Position numbers and translations under genes: made by a program. Below are positions 13,501 to 26,779 of a stretch of DNA of 64,000 nt, in pieces (within the stretch, counting starts at the first letter, position 1; every line of letters starts with the position of its first letter). Source of the DNA: Setophaga petechia (Eukaryota; Chordata; Aves; Passeriformes; Parulidae); assembly GCA_024362935.1 (NCBI GenBank), contig JANCRA010000019.1:154001-218000 (forward strand), written 5' to 3'. The notes under the pieces are model-generated. The model was not told where the DNA came from. It saw nothing but the letters and a program-made list of their open reading frames with translations, and searched no databases.

Positions 13501-16054
13501 CATGCAAAACATTTATTTTTGTGTAATCAATGACTTCTATTTGATTCAAGCTATCCATTTTATGTTCTCTGTGGATCATCTCCCTTTTCGTGTCCAAACA
13601 GACCAAGAGCATATCTTTGTGTAGGTCTTTACACACAGAACTTCCTCACAGGCACCTTTTTTGTAATGCAATTGTTTTCCCATTTTTCAGTATCTTCTTG
13701 CAAGCCAGCAGTACTTCACTTGTGCACATGTGCTAGCAATTCAAACCATATATCGAGCCCCGCTCCCTGCCTACACACAAATCCATCCTTAGTAAAATGA
13801 GACAGATCTCATGAATCAAACAAGGAACAAAGTCAACCATTGCCTTCCCTCTCAAGGCACAAAATTAGCAATGCAAATATATATGCTCATCTAAGAGCTC
13901 CTTGAGTGCACTCCATCATGGCACCTCATGCCATCATCAGCCACAGAACAATCAGAATACAGGGGGAAATATTTTCATGCTCAATAATTGAATTATGTGG
14001 TTGAAGAGACAAGACCCGTGCAAGTGAGATGGGGAAAAAAAAGTAGGAAATAAATTCTGACAGCCATTTACAGGCATCTAATGAGCACCCAAGAAAGCAG
14101 CATACTACACTGACAGGGAAACCTTGGTGCAAGCTAGGATTTGTGCTGTTTTACATGTTTAGGCTATTTACACCCCATTATCTGAACTCCTTGCGGCAAT
14201 CATTGCTGTAGTGAAAACGCCCCTCTGGACTATTCCTGTCATGGGGAAAGGCCAATGAGGAAATATTGCTTGGATTTAATAAAAAAAGGGTTCAAAATTG
14301 ATCTGTTGTGCAATTGTAGTTAAATCATTTCTCTTCTTCTGATGTCTTTCCCACCATGCCATATCTTTTAGCCAGAAAGACTTGTTGAGCTGGTATAAGG
14401 GTCACATCCTTGTTACAACTTGTCACTTATCTAACTGATAAAACTAAGCTTGGACTTAAGCTTGTCCTTAATTATTAACACAAGATACAAAACAGAAGTA
14501 GATGTTGCTGCAGTCTCTGTAAGGTGCATAAATTCTCTGCTGGAAATGTTTGGTGGCATTCAGAGGTTTTAGGCGTTGCAACTGTGACATCAGTGTGACC
14601 TGTAATGGTGCCACCTCCAGATGAAAAGCACAGCATAATGTAGACCAAAGAGCACAGATTACGTTTTTTACCCAATTTTTGGTACACAAAGTTTTGCACA
14701 AGTGTTACTTTAATTTGTATTTCCTTTCCTCTTGCTCGTATCCTTACAATATGTTGTTACTGATTATTTCATTGTTATCTACCCACTACAGTGAAATACA
14801 TACATAGATACGTGGTAAATTCAGAGATCATGTATATTAGCATAAAGGTGATGCAAAGACACTACTTTACAAGGAGAGGAACTCCCTGACTGCAAGAATT
14901 ATTAGGAACACCTGGAAATCATCTAAGGAATTAGGAACTTTGACCTCCATCTCTTCTGAAACCCCTATTATTTCTTTTGTCTGATTCACTCAGAGGTCTA
15001 CCCCCTCCAGAGAGCAGGTGATTGCTAGACTTAGTCAGGTGATTGCTTCTGTTCCAGAAATGTTTTTTTGAGATAATCAACTGAAATGCTTGAGAAACAA
15101 ATATTTTGCCCCATTCTAGTCTGTATACAATGGCTGTCATCAGGCATCCACTGTTGTTTTTAGCCTCCTATAAGGACAGATGCTCTGCGAAACTCCAATG
15201 ATTCTGTGATAGATGATCCACAGAGAGCCAGGATACCGAAATTGTCAGTCTCCAGAACACATGACATGTCATCAGATGAGTAAAAGAAGACCTCCTTGAT
15301 GTCATACTACTTGTTAGTGTGGCTTTTCTTAGTTTTCTATCCATTTCTCATCTCATCTAGCTCTTGAAGGCTCACAGGCTGTGAGCCCTTTCTATTTATG
15401 CAAACATCTTAAAGCTTCTGATAATTGTGAATATGTGTCTGCAGCCATACGTCTTTTTAAAAAGGTTTTTAATCAAGAGATGCTTCCAAATAACTATTTA
15501 GACGAAGCATAAAGCTTCACTAAATATTAGACAAGAACTGAATGTTAAGATGCATACAATACTTGCCCCTTTTTTGGCCTGTTCTTGTCTTTATATTGTC
15601 CAGTTGGTGTGTAGGTTTATTGTAAAATTCAGAAAGCATCTTCAAGAGCCCTGGGAGAAAGAAACTGAGTGCAGCCTGGGATTGCTGCTCCCCCACATGG
15701 ATTCACTCATTTGTCCATGCCTGAACATGGGAGAAATGAATGTTCAGCCCTCTGGAGTTCAGATCCTTGCTGTTGAGACTGGAATGGGATAAGAACTGTA
15801 CTTATCTTCTGTGATTTCAGATATGGACACATTCCTGTCATAGACCCGAGAGGTATCTCTGCTCTCTATGAATGTAACACACACACCTGGCACCACTGAA
15901 GAGTCATCATATGGCTCCAGCTTTTACCCACCACTATCCCAGGTTTAACTCAGGGCAAGCTTGACCAAGAGGGATCATCATCCAGTTGCCAATTAAGTAA
16001 ACGGGGCCAGTCGCCTGGGGCAGCAATGAAACCATATAGGATTACTGCAGTTAC
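10541..16054. other. No gene seen; unique sequence
   Basis: The interval contains an A15 tract at 11115-11129. A moderately GC-richer stretch (11500-12400) carries frames of 178 aa on the minus strand (11854-12390) and 129 aa on the plus strand (11591-11980). They overlap in antisense and neither resembles a known family. A short diverged repeat around AAGCTT occurs at 14446-14466. Nothing else was recognised. Confidence 0.5.
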
Positions 16055-16075
16055 ATGATGATGATGATGATGATG
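16055..16075. repeat. (ATG)7 trinucleotide microsatellite
   Basis: Seven uninterrupted ATG units occupy 21 bp, preceded by TTAC and followed by GTAC. The array is short and pure, and likely polymorphic. Confidence 0.97.
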
Positions 16076-17799
16076 GTACAGGCAACCAAGCCCTGAAGAA
16101 TCTCACTCAGTTCATTATAAGGTCACAGAGTAAAAAATCAGCTGCTCTCATTTACACCTGTCAACCCCAATGAAAGGAGCAGAGTGGAGTGGGTATAACT
16201 GAGAGCAAAATTAGCCTACAATGCATTATCCTGTGTTATTTGCACACAGCTCTTTTTGTGTGGATTGATACATCAGCTGGGTAAATGATGCATCAGTTAA
16301 GACTCAGAAAAAGGGAGAAGAACATGTATTTTTGCTCTGCTATCTGACATCAGTTTGCATCAAAAGTAAAAAGACTGACCTGAAATCAAATCAGTTTTCA
16401 GGAGTCAACCTACAAAATGTCATTATGCAGCTCATCTCTCCATTAACTCTCCAGGAAGATGTAGTAGCCTCAGAAAAACTCTTTTCCATCTGGTTTTAAA
16501 TTTTCACAGAGAACCAAAACAAACAACACTCTGAATATAATAAGAATATATTCCTTGATAATAATAAATCTGGCTATAACAGTGGAATTCAAATGTACTA
16601 TCACTTCGTTACAACACCAGCTTTGATTGTTACAACACAAGCCTTGTCTTTCCAATAGACATGGGACAAGAAATAGTTCATTGTCCAGAAAGCCATGAGC
16701 CTTCCCTCAGGGATGTGCTACATCTGCCAGCCCTTGGGCACCATGAGGCATCAAAACCAGTATTTGAAACTTCTGATTAGGCAACTGAATTCAGTCTTCA
16801 TGGTGAGACATATCTTAAGTACATGCTGGAGAAACAGTAAAAATATGCTGTCTATGCAAGGTTAGTTTTTATGGAACAGCTGAATAAGACTGCAGTAGGA
16901 ACCCCAGGGCGCATGGAGCGGGCTCACAGAGGAGACTGAGTTACAGAATTGGTCTTTTGTTCAGGTCTGAAAACACAACTAGATTAGATGATTTAATGCC
17001 ATAAACCCTTTGGCAAGATCCATTAATCCAATGTCCTGGCCAAATTGTGTTTGTACTTTAAAGCCAATTTGTGTTCAAATTTATTTGAATTAATTGCTCT
17101 TCCTTTTTTAAACAGTTGTGTGGTATTTCTGTGTTCTTTCAAGAGTTTTCCATTGCAACTCAAGGAATATGAGAATATTCTCCTATGTCAATATTCTTAC
17201 CATACCTCTTTCCATAGTAACTTAGCTTCTTTTTCTAAGCAAAACATTCTGTGAAAATGAGGAATTCAAATAGGCTGAGGGATACATTTTTTTTTTCATT
17301 TTAAAGTGAATCACAACAACTCCTTTCTCAGTCTTACACCACTAATGATACTAAAGCATAGGGATGGTGCTTTGTATTTTGAATGTACTGACCGAGGCCT
17401 TTGAAGCAAATAATCTGCTTTGGTCCCCAGCTATGACTGGGAAGCCTCACACATCCCTGGTGCATAGCACAGTGGCAGGAAATAGCTCCTAAAGGGCCAC
17501 AGATTTGCGGTGTAATTTTTTTAATTACTGCTTATTTAGGAAACATAAATAATTTTACAAATCATTACCACATAAGTATGAACCATGCACTATTTTTAAT
17601 TGAAAAGTGAAGCTAGCACTTTTTCACTGAAAGGAACATTGTGAGAGACATAAAGCCAGCCTTTCATAAGGCCTTACAGGGACAAATACCTTCATCACCT
17701 CAGATGCCTTCATTCAGGAGTTTTATTTGTCCTGACAGGCAATGCCTTTTGCAGTTCAGGAAATCCTGAGTTGTGGTAAATGGTGTATGAATCTAAAGC

Positions 17800-17908
17800 A
17801 AATTAGAGATGTGGTTTAGTGTGGACTTGGCAGTGCTGGGTTAATAGTTAGACTCAATGATCCTAGAGGCTTTTTCCAACCTAAAAAATTCTAAGATTCT
17901 ATGATTCT
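17800..17908 (+). mobile_element. CR1 LINE, 5'-truncated 3' end
   Basis: The words GTGGACTTGGCAGTGCTGGG, GACTCAATGATC and TTTTTCCAACCTAA, followed by the ATTCTAAGATTCTATGATTC tail, are the standard 3' untranslated end of a CR1 of the type that reads GTTGGACTCGATGATCTTAAAGG. Only about 110 bp remain, which fits the strong 5' truncation usual for CR1. The element lies on the plus strand. Confidence 0.93.
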
Positions 17909-20900
17909 GCTGGGCTTGTTTCCACCAGGAGAAAGCAGACCCATTGTTCAGGAAACAAATGCTGCCCTAGCACTTATGCACCTCTTCAGAGACTTGCTGC
18001 TTCTGTGTGAGGGGAGTTGATATTAGTTGTTATTAAGATACAGCTGGGTTTGGAGCCTTCCAAGGTGAACACCTCAAAGAGATTAGTCAGCTAGTATTAG
18101 AACTCTGTGTGAAAATGTGGGTGTTTTTCTTAAGAGCTATGTATGGTTGAAACAGCCAACTCTCCTCCACCCTGGGGTGGTGTTGTTTTTTAGGTGGACT
18201 TTTTGAAGTAATTTTCCCCTTTGTTTTTTTTTTTGTTTGTTTTTCGCCTTTTAATTTTGTGTTTTACCATTTGCATTCAGCTTAACTGACTGGAAAAGAA
18301 TAATAAGAATGCTGGAGGACCTAAAACCCTGAGGAAGCCCAAGCTGTATGCTAAGCTGATGCCTACCAGCAGCTTCATCTCAATTAGTCCAATTTGTGAA
18401 TGTTTGTTTTTTTCTTATTCACTGCCAAGCTAAAAAAAAAAAAAACAACAAAAAAAAACCCAAACCAAAACAAAAAAAAAGAGCTGTGAATCGTAACAAC
18501 AGAAGAAGGACTTCAGTTCATGATTTATCTTTAAAGAGTGACTCCATTTTCAATTGAATCACCATTCTGTTAAAACATCACAGCTATGTCCAGACTGCCC
18601 CACAAGCTCTTCATTTAGGAAGTCCTAAGTGAAGTAGGGCAAAACAGGATAAAGGAATTTATCTCCAGGACCATTCCCTACTATCACAAGGGCCATTGTC
18701 TGGAAGGCTTCTCCTTCACACAGATGAAGTGCCTTGAGAGGCAGGGAGGTTTTCCCATGTCAGCTCTTTCAGAAGTCCCTGTCCTACATGAGAAAATCCC
18801 GAGACAGGTGTGCTGTCCCCTTGCCCTTGCTGCACAGCATGACTTCAGGGAAGATGGCAGATCTCAAGCCTTTTGTTTCCCCCAGGGCAGGAGCTCAGAG
18901 GGTGACATTCAACCTTTTCCCTTCAAGGACAACTCTGCACATCTCCCATTTGCATGGTCTTTGCTGTTACTGAATGTGCTTTTGCCTGTGCTGCACCTCG
19001 AAGGAGAACCATCATCAGAGAGGATGAGGTGTGTACCCCAGTGCCACAGAGGACAGGGCTCATGCTGAGCTGCAAGCAGGGCCCTACTCAGGAGCACATG
19101 GTGAGCATTGCCCAGCTCCAGCTGGGGACTCAGCAGGCACTCTGCTCTTCTGTCTGTACAAAGCACATCCCATACTCTGGAAGAGCAAGGCTGGCACCTG
19201 CTAAGTGTAATCACAGCCTCAAGAGCTGCATCATCTCCAAGTCCTCATCTAAAACATGTAGAGAAGCTTTCCTTAAAGAGTTCTCATGTATGAAAATGGT
19301 GAGTACTGACTGCAGAAAGAGTTTGACAAGGCAGGTGTTTTAGCTCTTCCATTGATCCAGAAGTGATCCTTCTACAAGAGAGGAAATACAATGCAAACCA
19401 CTTTGCTGTGGAGTCAGACGAGCCCCTAACTTGTAGCACACCTGAAATATGGGAATAGAGCTGGGAAAGCAAGAATCCAGTTGGAGGTCCACAGCTGTGC
19501 TATGCATTTACTGTCCTGAGCAAAACACCCACCACCACAAAGGCTGCTTCTCACTTTGTCTCTCTCTATCTCCTATCCAACCAAAAGAAACTCATTCAGG
19601 GCTACCAGCTGTTGCTTTCACTGCTCCAGCCAGCACCACCCTCCTCCCCCAGCCCCAAATTAATGCTCCTCCTAAAGCTGTTATCCTCTGTGAATTCTGT
19701 CATTTCCAATGAGTCTTGTGCTGTAATTTAAAAGATAACTCACTCCTGTTTTCAGCGTTTTAATGCATTTTATTTTTTCTACAAGCAATATACGTGTGTA
19801 ATTAATAAACAATTTAGTATGTTGAGGAACCTAGGAACTTGGCAAATGTTCTGGGGATATGAAATCTCAGGAAAAGCAGCACATTATAAGAAATAGTAAG
19901 TAATTACTTATGTAAGCTTTTCTTTTTAAATTCTAAGAACATTAGCTACTAATTACCTACTAATTACCAGTACTTCAGCAGGTGTTTGCACTTAACTGTA
20001 GGCTAAAGCCCCTGTGAAAAACAAACCCCTCTCACTCCCTCCCAAGATTAAAGCTGAATCCCACTGGACTCCATAATACAGCATAGGTGCAGCAAAGCTG
20101 TTTACATGCTAGTCCTTTAACCACTTGGCTGCTTAAGGTGAAAACAGCCTCCAGTTTATTTCTCTTCTATTTTCTGCCAGAGCCTAGGTTATTTGCTAGA
20201 ATGAGTAACCCAAGAGGTAATGAACAAAACCAAAGGGTTAAAAGTAAACTATGATTAAGATTTTATCCTCATCTCCACATTTATCTCATTTTTGTAGTGA
20301 CCTGGCAGAACAAGACTCTCTTTTTGACAATGAATATTGCTGGCTGAAGAACAAAGCCTTATCTGTGAAAATTTTTCTGAGTTAAAAACAAAAAACAACC
20401 AAAAAACCAAAAAAACAGCTATGCAGAGCCCTCAGCTGGTGCAAAATTATTTCATTTCACCAGTGTTGATGTCCAAGTCAATACTTCATACCATTTGAGG
20501 GACTGGCCTGCACTTCAGATCCAATCTGTTCATGAGTCTTTTCAAAGACTAATTCATACAGGTAAGTTTTACTTTAAAAAAAAATCTAGGCAATGAATTT
20601 CAAATTTCTAAGTCTAGGTTTAAATTCATATCCTTGACTGCTTAAAATTCAGCATTTTCATTTACCTAGTTACCAAAACACACTTTACTATCAATAGAAG
20701 GAAGATCTCAGATATAAGAAGTTCAGGTAGAGAATGGCAAAGAGGTGCCTTCAACAACCTGACACAATGCTCAGGTTGCACCTTCTGCAAAGCACATTAG
20801 GGACAGATGGAAGGACTGAGAGGAACACCTTGGGGCAATATTTTTATTAAGACCTTTTACAGATTAATAATTCAAATAATGCTGCTGACATATTTTTGCC

Positions 20901-21895
20901 TTTTACCCTTTCTGAGACTCACAAGAGCTATTCAAAATATATGGTTCCTTATTTCTCTTCAGCAATTACTTCATTTTCACTGCAAAGAAGATTCAAAGGT
21001 AGGCAGTAGAGATAGTTCAGATCATCACTATTTTTCCATGGATGCCAGTTAAGCTACAAATCCCCTCTAGATCCATTTTTCACTGAGGTGATAGAAGTAG
21101 TGACTGTGCTGTGAAGTATTAGCAGCAGTAGAAGAGCTCATGCTTACAGCTGGGAGCTAAATTTTTTGAACAGCACACCTCTATTAAAACAATAGGAACT
21201 GCAGGAGGCTAGAAACAGTTGAAAACCTGACCCTTTCATTCAGGTACTTAAAGGGGACCTTCTGGCTGCTGGTGTATTTTAAGACTTGAGCCCCACAACT
21301 GAGAAATTAAAAGCTGATTTGACATATGAATGAACCAAATGAGACCATGAGGCTTCTGAGAAAATTATACAGCTCAGCCTTGGTGCCTTCCATCTGAGCC
21401 TCTCAAAACAATATACAAAAATTAACAAAATAGCGTGCCTGGAAGGTAAGTCATTGATCTTTCACCAATCAACAAGGTGAATCTTTGCACAGCAAAATGC
21501 CCATATGTCATTTAAAAAGAGGGTTTAAATTTTATTTGTTCTTCCTGTAAAAATACTTCCTGCTCATTTCTTTTCCTCTGCTGCAGGCCTATGGTGAGAT
21601 TTCCAGAGGACCTGAAGAGTGGAAAGAGTAGCAGTGGTCTGGTCACTAGGCTGATCCAAGGTGCTGAGTGAGGCTGTTTCAGTCCTGAGGAAGGACCCCT
21701 GTGCCTGGAATCTGGTCTGTTTCTGACTGTTGTTCCAGGTGATCCTGGGAAGCAATAAAAGAGATAGCTTCTCTCTATATAAGCTTAACTGCACCAAATG
21801 CCGAAATGACACAAATGTAGCTGCTCATCATACCCATTTAAAAGACAGCACCATTCATATCCCCAGATGATGACCTTACCAAAAATCATTCAATC
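17909..21895. other. No gene seen; A/T-rich simple tracts
   Basis: T-rich sequence at about 18221-18245 is followed by A-rich sequence at 18432-18480, and there is another A/C-rich tract at 20383-20418. CR1 elements lack poly-A tails, so these are simple repeats rather than CR1 ends. Overlapping short frames near 18724-19343 have no recognisable domain. Confidence 0.5.
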
Positions 21896-22094
21896 AAGTT
21901 TTTCACAGAAAGAGTGGTCAAATACTGGAATCATCCACCCAGGGAGGTGGTGGAGTCACCATCCCTCAATGTGTTTAAAAAAAGTCTGGATATGGCACTT
22001 GGTGCCATGATCTAGTTGAGGTGTTAGAACATGGGTTGGACTCGATGATCTTATAGGTCTCTTCCAGCCTAGAAATTCTGTGATTCTGTGATTA
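21896..22094 (+). mobile_element. CR1 LINE, 5'-truncated 3' end
   Basis: The order of blocks matches a CR1 3' terminus. A TTTTTCACAGAAAGAG block is followed by a diverged GGAACAGGCTGCC counterpart, CCCAGGGAGGTGGTGGAGTC, ACCATCCCT, GGTTGGACTCGATGATCTTA, CTTCCAGCC and a terminal ATTCTGTGATTCTGTGATT. The fragment is about 200 bp, plus strand, with no intact coding capacity. Confidence 0.95.
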
Positions 22095-24300
22095 TGAAAA
22101 AGAGGGAACTAAGAAGCAGGAATATTTTGGGCAGAGCCATCTGACTCACTGCAGCTCCCAAAAGCTGAGCTGGAAGGCAGCCCTGCCCTGCTGGAGTACC
22201 ATGAGACTGCATCCCTGGTGGGTGAGGTGACCAGCCAACTATGCTGCTAACCCCAGCTCCCAGCATCCTGCAACCCAAAAATGGATGGAAACACTTTGGA
22301 AAGGGGAAGCAGGTGAGGTGGAAACATGACCTGTCAGAAATGGGTTGCCCAACTGGGTTGCTTGTCACTCCTTAGGTGCTGGGCACTGGGGATGCAGAGG
22401 GAAATACTGATGATGCCAGCAAAGGAGTGTCTAAACCATCTTGAGTTTCATGGTTACATTTGTTTTAGTAAGGAAGGTTTTTGCTGGGGTATTTATCTAT
22501 TTTTCCCCATTTTCAGTCTTCCAGGCAGTTCCCTCAGGTGGGATTTCACAGTCCCAGCAGCACTGTGATGAAGTCAAGGCTGGAACACCTTTTCCTGCAT
22601 GCACCACAGGTACTGTGGATGTCGTGGCCCTCTGACATCATTTCAGGGGATACAGAAGCAGATTGAGGAGAGGGTTTTTCTCTTCTATTCTCTTTTCTTT
22701 GCTTAAGTTTCAAAGAGGACAGGAAAAAAATGCAGAGACAGGATTTTAGCCCTTCATTTTATAATGTAATTGAAATGCCAAGAGACTGAAAAAATTCAAT
22801 GTTGATGAAGAAACGGATGTTAGTGCAATGAAGAATAGCTCTGTCTTTGTCAGTCTGCAGTCTTTTATGTGTCACAGGCTGTCACTTTCTATTGCATTTC
22901 AACTGACTAATTACCCCAGTTTATTAAAAGTGAATATGAATTCACATTTTTTACTTTGCCATGTTCCAAGTGTTAGTGTTATCAGGAGCTATTACTGAAT
23001 GATAGATCCCACAGTTCTAGGCTTCCTCATGTGGGCAAGTACAGAGCAAATCTACCTCAATATCAATGAAAACCAGATATATTCATTTAAGGGGGAAATA
23101 TATACTATGTGCAGTACATGCTCACATCCAAGCATTAATCACCCTGGTGTGTCCCACATGGCTCAGTGTATTATTAGAACCTCACTCACAGAGCAGAAGA
23201 GTGTCTGTAAGTGATGATGTTGGAAGGGTTGGACTTGAATTAAATGTACTCATCGCTTCCTAATGGGGAGGTATTTTCTGACAGCTGTAATGAAAACTGC
23301 TGCTCATCAAAAGGTACTCTGTGTCCTAGCTCGCAAATTCAACCTCAGCTGCAAGTTGCACATTTAAATTTCAAAGTTTTTATCTCTAGCCGCACTGGAG
23401 TGCACTTATAAGTGCGGTGGAAGGGTCAAATTAGATGAAATCAAAGCCCTGCTTCTACTGAAGAGGCAATTTTAAGCTTTTGCAATTGGAGCTGTGTGTT
23501 GTTACAGGCTTAAAAAACCTCATCATCAAAAATAAGGATTTCTAGAATATGATAATTATCACTTTGATCTGTCCAACTCAGATCCAACAGTAACTATAAC
23601 GTTTGAAATTCCCCATTCTGTATAAAACAACACATTCAGATGAACAGGTGCATAGACTACAACAGTTCTAGTACAATTGGTACCCCATTTATTACTGATA
23701 GTTCTTCACACCTTCCCCTACCTTCTTGAGTGAGGGATCGGATTTCTTGGGAGGACACTTGCACTGTCTTTGGAGGAGCTGCATGCTGGCATAATCTTAA
23801 TGTATATTGGCAGTAATAATCAATAAGAGGAATAACAATAACTCGGGAAGTTATGTCGATAGCAAGTGCTGGGAAAGAATTGTGATTCAGGTCTTGAAGG
23901 GAAATGCCATTTTGCCTGAAAGTAAAGCATATGTAGTCAACAGGAAAAGGGAGAGGGTTTCATTCTTCTAGTGTTTTCCTAGTAGGTACTCATTGTTAAT
24001 AACAAAATGCAACTATTGTATGTTTCCCTATGATTTGAGATATTTACTATTTCACATGCTAAACAAAATGTTCCTTCATTAGAACATAACATAGTTGGAA
24101 GGAAAAAATATCACATGACTGGCTGCAGTGGCAGGACTGTCATCTTCTACATGTACAAAAATGAGGCAGAAGAGTATTTTTTAAACATGCTGTCTGTAGA
24201 GAAGCAGTGAGACATTCAGTCTCATTGCCTGGACTCCAAGCAGGTCAGCTTGATGAGCTGGCTGTGATGTGAAAGCTGTAAGGCTCCCTTCTCTGGTGTT
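22095..24300. other. No gene seen; contains a 14-bp palindrome
   Basis: This is unique AT-rich sequence. A perfect palindrome GCACTTATAAGTGC lies at 23402-23415, inside a larger CCGCACT...AGTGCGG inverted repeat (23390-23417). Short overlapping frames at 22326-22666 have no domain. Confidence 0.55.
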
Positions 24301-24304
24301 TTCA

Positions 24305-24400
24305 AGTCCTCTGGGTATGATGAATTTTGCATAGGATATTTAAGGGACTGGCTGAAGCTATCTCATCGTGGGTTTGTGCCCAGGCTGATGCTGACGGCCA
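24305..24400 (+). pseudogene. CR1-like ORF2 fragment, duplicate of the one at 26.1 kb
   Basis: GATGAATTTTGCATAGGATA, then TTTAAGGGACTGGCTGAAGC and TATCTCA, corresponds to the CR1 ORF2 stretch that normally encodes DELHPRVLKELAEAIS, between endonuclease and reverse transcriptase. The same variant text recurs at 26109-26156. Here it lies upstream of an endonuclease fragment, so the order is wrong for a single element. It is either a separate insertion of the same subfamily or a local duplication. Confidence 0.6.
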
Positions 24401-25285
24401 CGAACAGAAGATACCCCCTGGAGCATCCAGCCTGTTCCCAGAGAAGAGCAGCTCTCTACCTCTCAGCTTAAGAATGGAGTGAAATCAGTCTGGTTATACC
24501 CATACATTAAGACAAGCTTTGGCTTTGTTCTGCACCAGGGAGGTGCAACTCAGGTGGGGAATGCTGATCCTGGATGACTGAGACCCTGCATTGGGTTGGC
24601 TTTACAAGGAAGGAGGCCTTTTTCTCCATTCCAGCGGGGAAGGTAGGAAAGGTGCCTGTATCAATGGGTGTCCTTGGTGGCAAGCCAGGGAGCTTCAGGG
24701 AAAGGAGTCAGGAAGGCCTGAGGATACAGTGAGTGAGGACACCTTTAAGTACAAAGAGACTGACTACCTAGAGCAGGGAGTAGCACCATCAGCGGAGAAG
24801 GAAACAGTTCCCCCACAGGTAGGGATCCCTTCTGAGGCAGATGTGGAAATCAAAACAGGCATGTTATCCAGGGAAGCAAATAATACTTAAATCCTAGTGC
24901 TAAGGAAAAATCACATACCCAACCCCAGATACGAGATTTGCAGCCAGCCTTCCCCCAAAATAAGGAATAGCTGAGGAAGTTGATGACCCTCTTCTGATGG
25001 GAAGAGAAGTTTGCTGTTTGCTGTATCGGGGAAGCAGCTGTGGACAGGAAGGGGTGCTGCCTGCCATAGCCTGAGATGCTACTGGAAGGTGTTCAGGTTT
25101 TCCTGCTGCACTGGCTCCATGCTGTTGATCCAACAAACTGCTAACCTAGTTAGAAGAGCTTTAAAGTAGGATGGAGGGAGGGGTCGACTAGGAAAAAAAA
25201 AAGCATAAACAAGAGCAGCCTGATGGGGACCTAAAATTTCAGTGATGTTGGTATTCAAATAGGTTCACAGGAGAGGCAGAGGGAG

Positions 25286-25530
25286 TAGTGAATCAGTCCA
25301 CTGAATACTTTAGAAGTCTGTATACTAATGGAAGAAATATTTGGGATAAGCAGGTGGAGCTGGAAGTCTTAATGCAAGATCAAAATTATGACTTAATTGG
25401 TGTAACAGAGCCTTGGTGGGATAATTGGCATGACTTGAATAATAATATGAAAGGAAGAGAGACAAGGAGAAAACAGAAGAGATGTTACCTCAGTTTGGAT
25501 CTACTTAATTGCTGGAAGCCTGGCATGTAG
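25286..25530 (+). pseudogene. CR1 ORF2 endonuclease-domain fragment
   Basis: The translated frame contains RSLYTNGRNIWDKQVELE followed by DLIGVTEPWWDNWHD. This matches the N-terminal apurinic-like endonuclease of CR1 ORF2 (typical form SLYTNARSMGNKQEELE...DLIAITETWWD). The metal-binding glutamate of the ITETWW motif is still present as VTEPWW. The frame stops after about 80 codons, well before the rest of the roughly 900-residue ORF2, so it is a relic. It is followed on the same strand by reverse-transcriptase and 3' remnants at 26.1-27.06 kb, suggesting one ancient insertion with internal deletions. Confidence 0.8.
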
Positions 25531-26099
25531 AGAAGACTAAAACCACCTGAAAATTTAATAGATAATTATACAGGAAAAGACCTTAAGTACCTACATGGTG
25601 GGATGGCCACAGCAACTGGCCATGGAACTGAACAAGAGAGAGCAGCTTTTCAGTGGTAGAAAAGGGCTTTGACAGTGCTTGAAAGTCCCTGCAATAGCAG
25701 ACAGATTGACCAGCATGTGCACAGAAGGAAGAACCCATGCTCAAATAGTATGAATTGAGTATGAAAGATTACCAGGAACACGTATAGACAAAACAAGAAA
25801 AGCTGGAATGTGGGCTGAACCACTACAAGGTAGCAGCACAAAGGGTAGGAAAAAAATCCTTCTTTATGTGCATTGGGAGTAGGAGGTAAACCAAGAGCAG
25901 TGTCAACTGAACAATCAGTAGGCAAAGAAGTTGCAAAAAGGGTGCAGAGAAGGCCTGTGTGTGAAGTGGGGTTCCTGCATCCTCATCGATTGCAAGGTCA
26001 GTTGTGAGCATGCAGCTGGCATGATTAAAATCAGATACAAAAAAAAGGGGCAAGAATAGGTAAAGGATATTCATTTAACTTCAGTTTTTAAGAAATCTT

Positions 26100-26460
26100 T
26101 TTTGTCTGATGAATTTTGTATGGGATACTTAGAGGACTGTCTGAAGCTCTTTCAGAGTCATTAGTAGTCATCCTGGGAACCCGTGGAGAGGGAATGAAGA
26201 ACTAGATAGATAGAAAAGCACAATATTGTCCTTTTTTAAGCAAAAGAGGGAATTGAGTTACTGCAGAAGTCAAATGAACTTCAATGCTCGGAAAAATTCT
26301 GTAAGAAGTAAAGCATCTGGAAATCAATATTTATATATCATTCTATGTCAAATGAGCCTTATTTTCTTTCCTGGCTGTGTAATGGGCCTTGTGGGTAATG
26401 GGAATCTGTAGATGATACGCACCTTGACTTTAGCAAGGTTTTGACACTCTTCTACCTGAT
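26100..26460 (+). pseudogene. CR1 ORF2 reverse-transcriptase fragment, frameshifted
   Basis: The block starts with GATGAATTTTGTATGGGATA and the SEP..VIFENSW-like region (CATCCTGGGAACCCGTGGAG). It continues through a TTTTTTAAGCAAAAGAGGGA segment matching the FKKGKK turn, and reaches motif A at 26408-26447 as VDDTHLDFSKV then DT. One base is missing inside the motif A phenylalanine codon, and several stops occur. It belongs to the same relic as the endonuclease piece at 25.29 kb and the 3' part at 26.78 kb. Confidence 0.7.
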
Positions 26461-26779
26461 AGAAGAGATTACAGGGAAGATAGAGAATTTTTTGCATTGC
26501 AATTACAGTGGTTTATGATCAAAACAAAAGTGTTTATCACAAAATTCTGTAAAGGTCTGACTCAGTGCAGTTCAATGAATGACATGGCAAGTGGCAGTTA
26601 AGTCTTCAGTGCAATTTTTACCAAAATCCTATTTTCTCTACCATAAATTAATCTTCTATCTCTTCTCAGAACTGATGTCTTGGCAGAAATGCTGTGTATA
26701 GCCTTGGGTAGGGACAGGGGAAGTAACTTTGAAAAATAAAAACAAAAAACTCACAGAGGAGGAAAAGGGTGAGCAAAAG

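Noticed and set aside
15205..15225. ATGATTCTGTGATAGATGAT as a CR1 tail
   Set aside because: The upstream sequence lacks any other CR1 3' block, so the match is to a short low-information tail only.
17171..17182. GAGAATATTCTC palindrome as a heat-shock element
   Set aside because: It matches GAANNTTC but is only 12 bp with no nearby promoter; chance is likely in AT-rich DNA.
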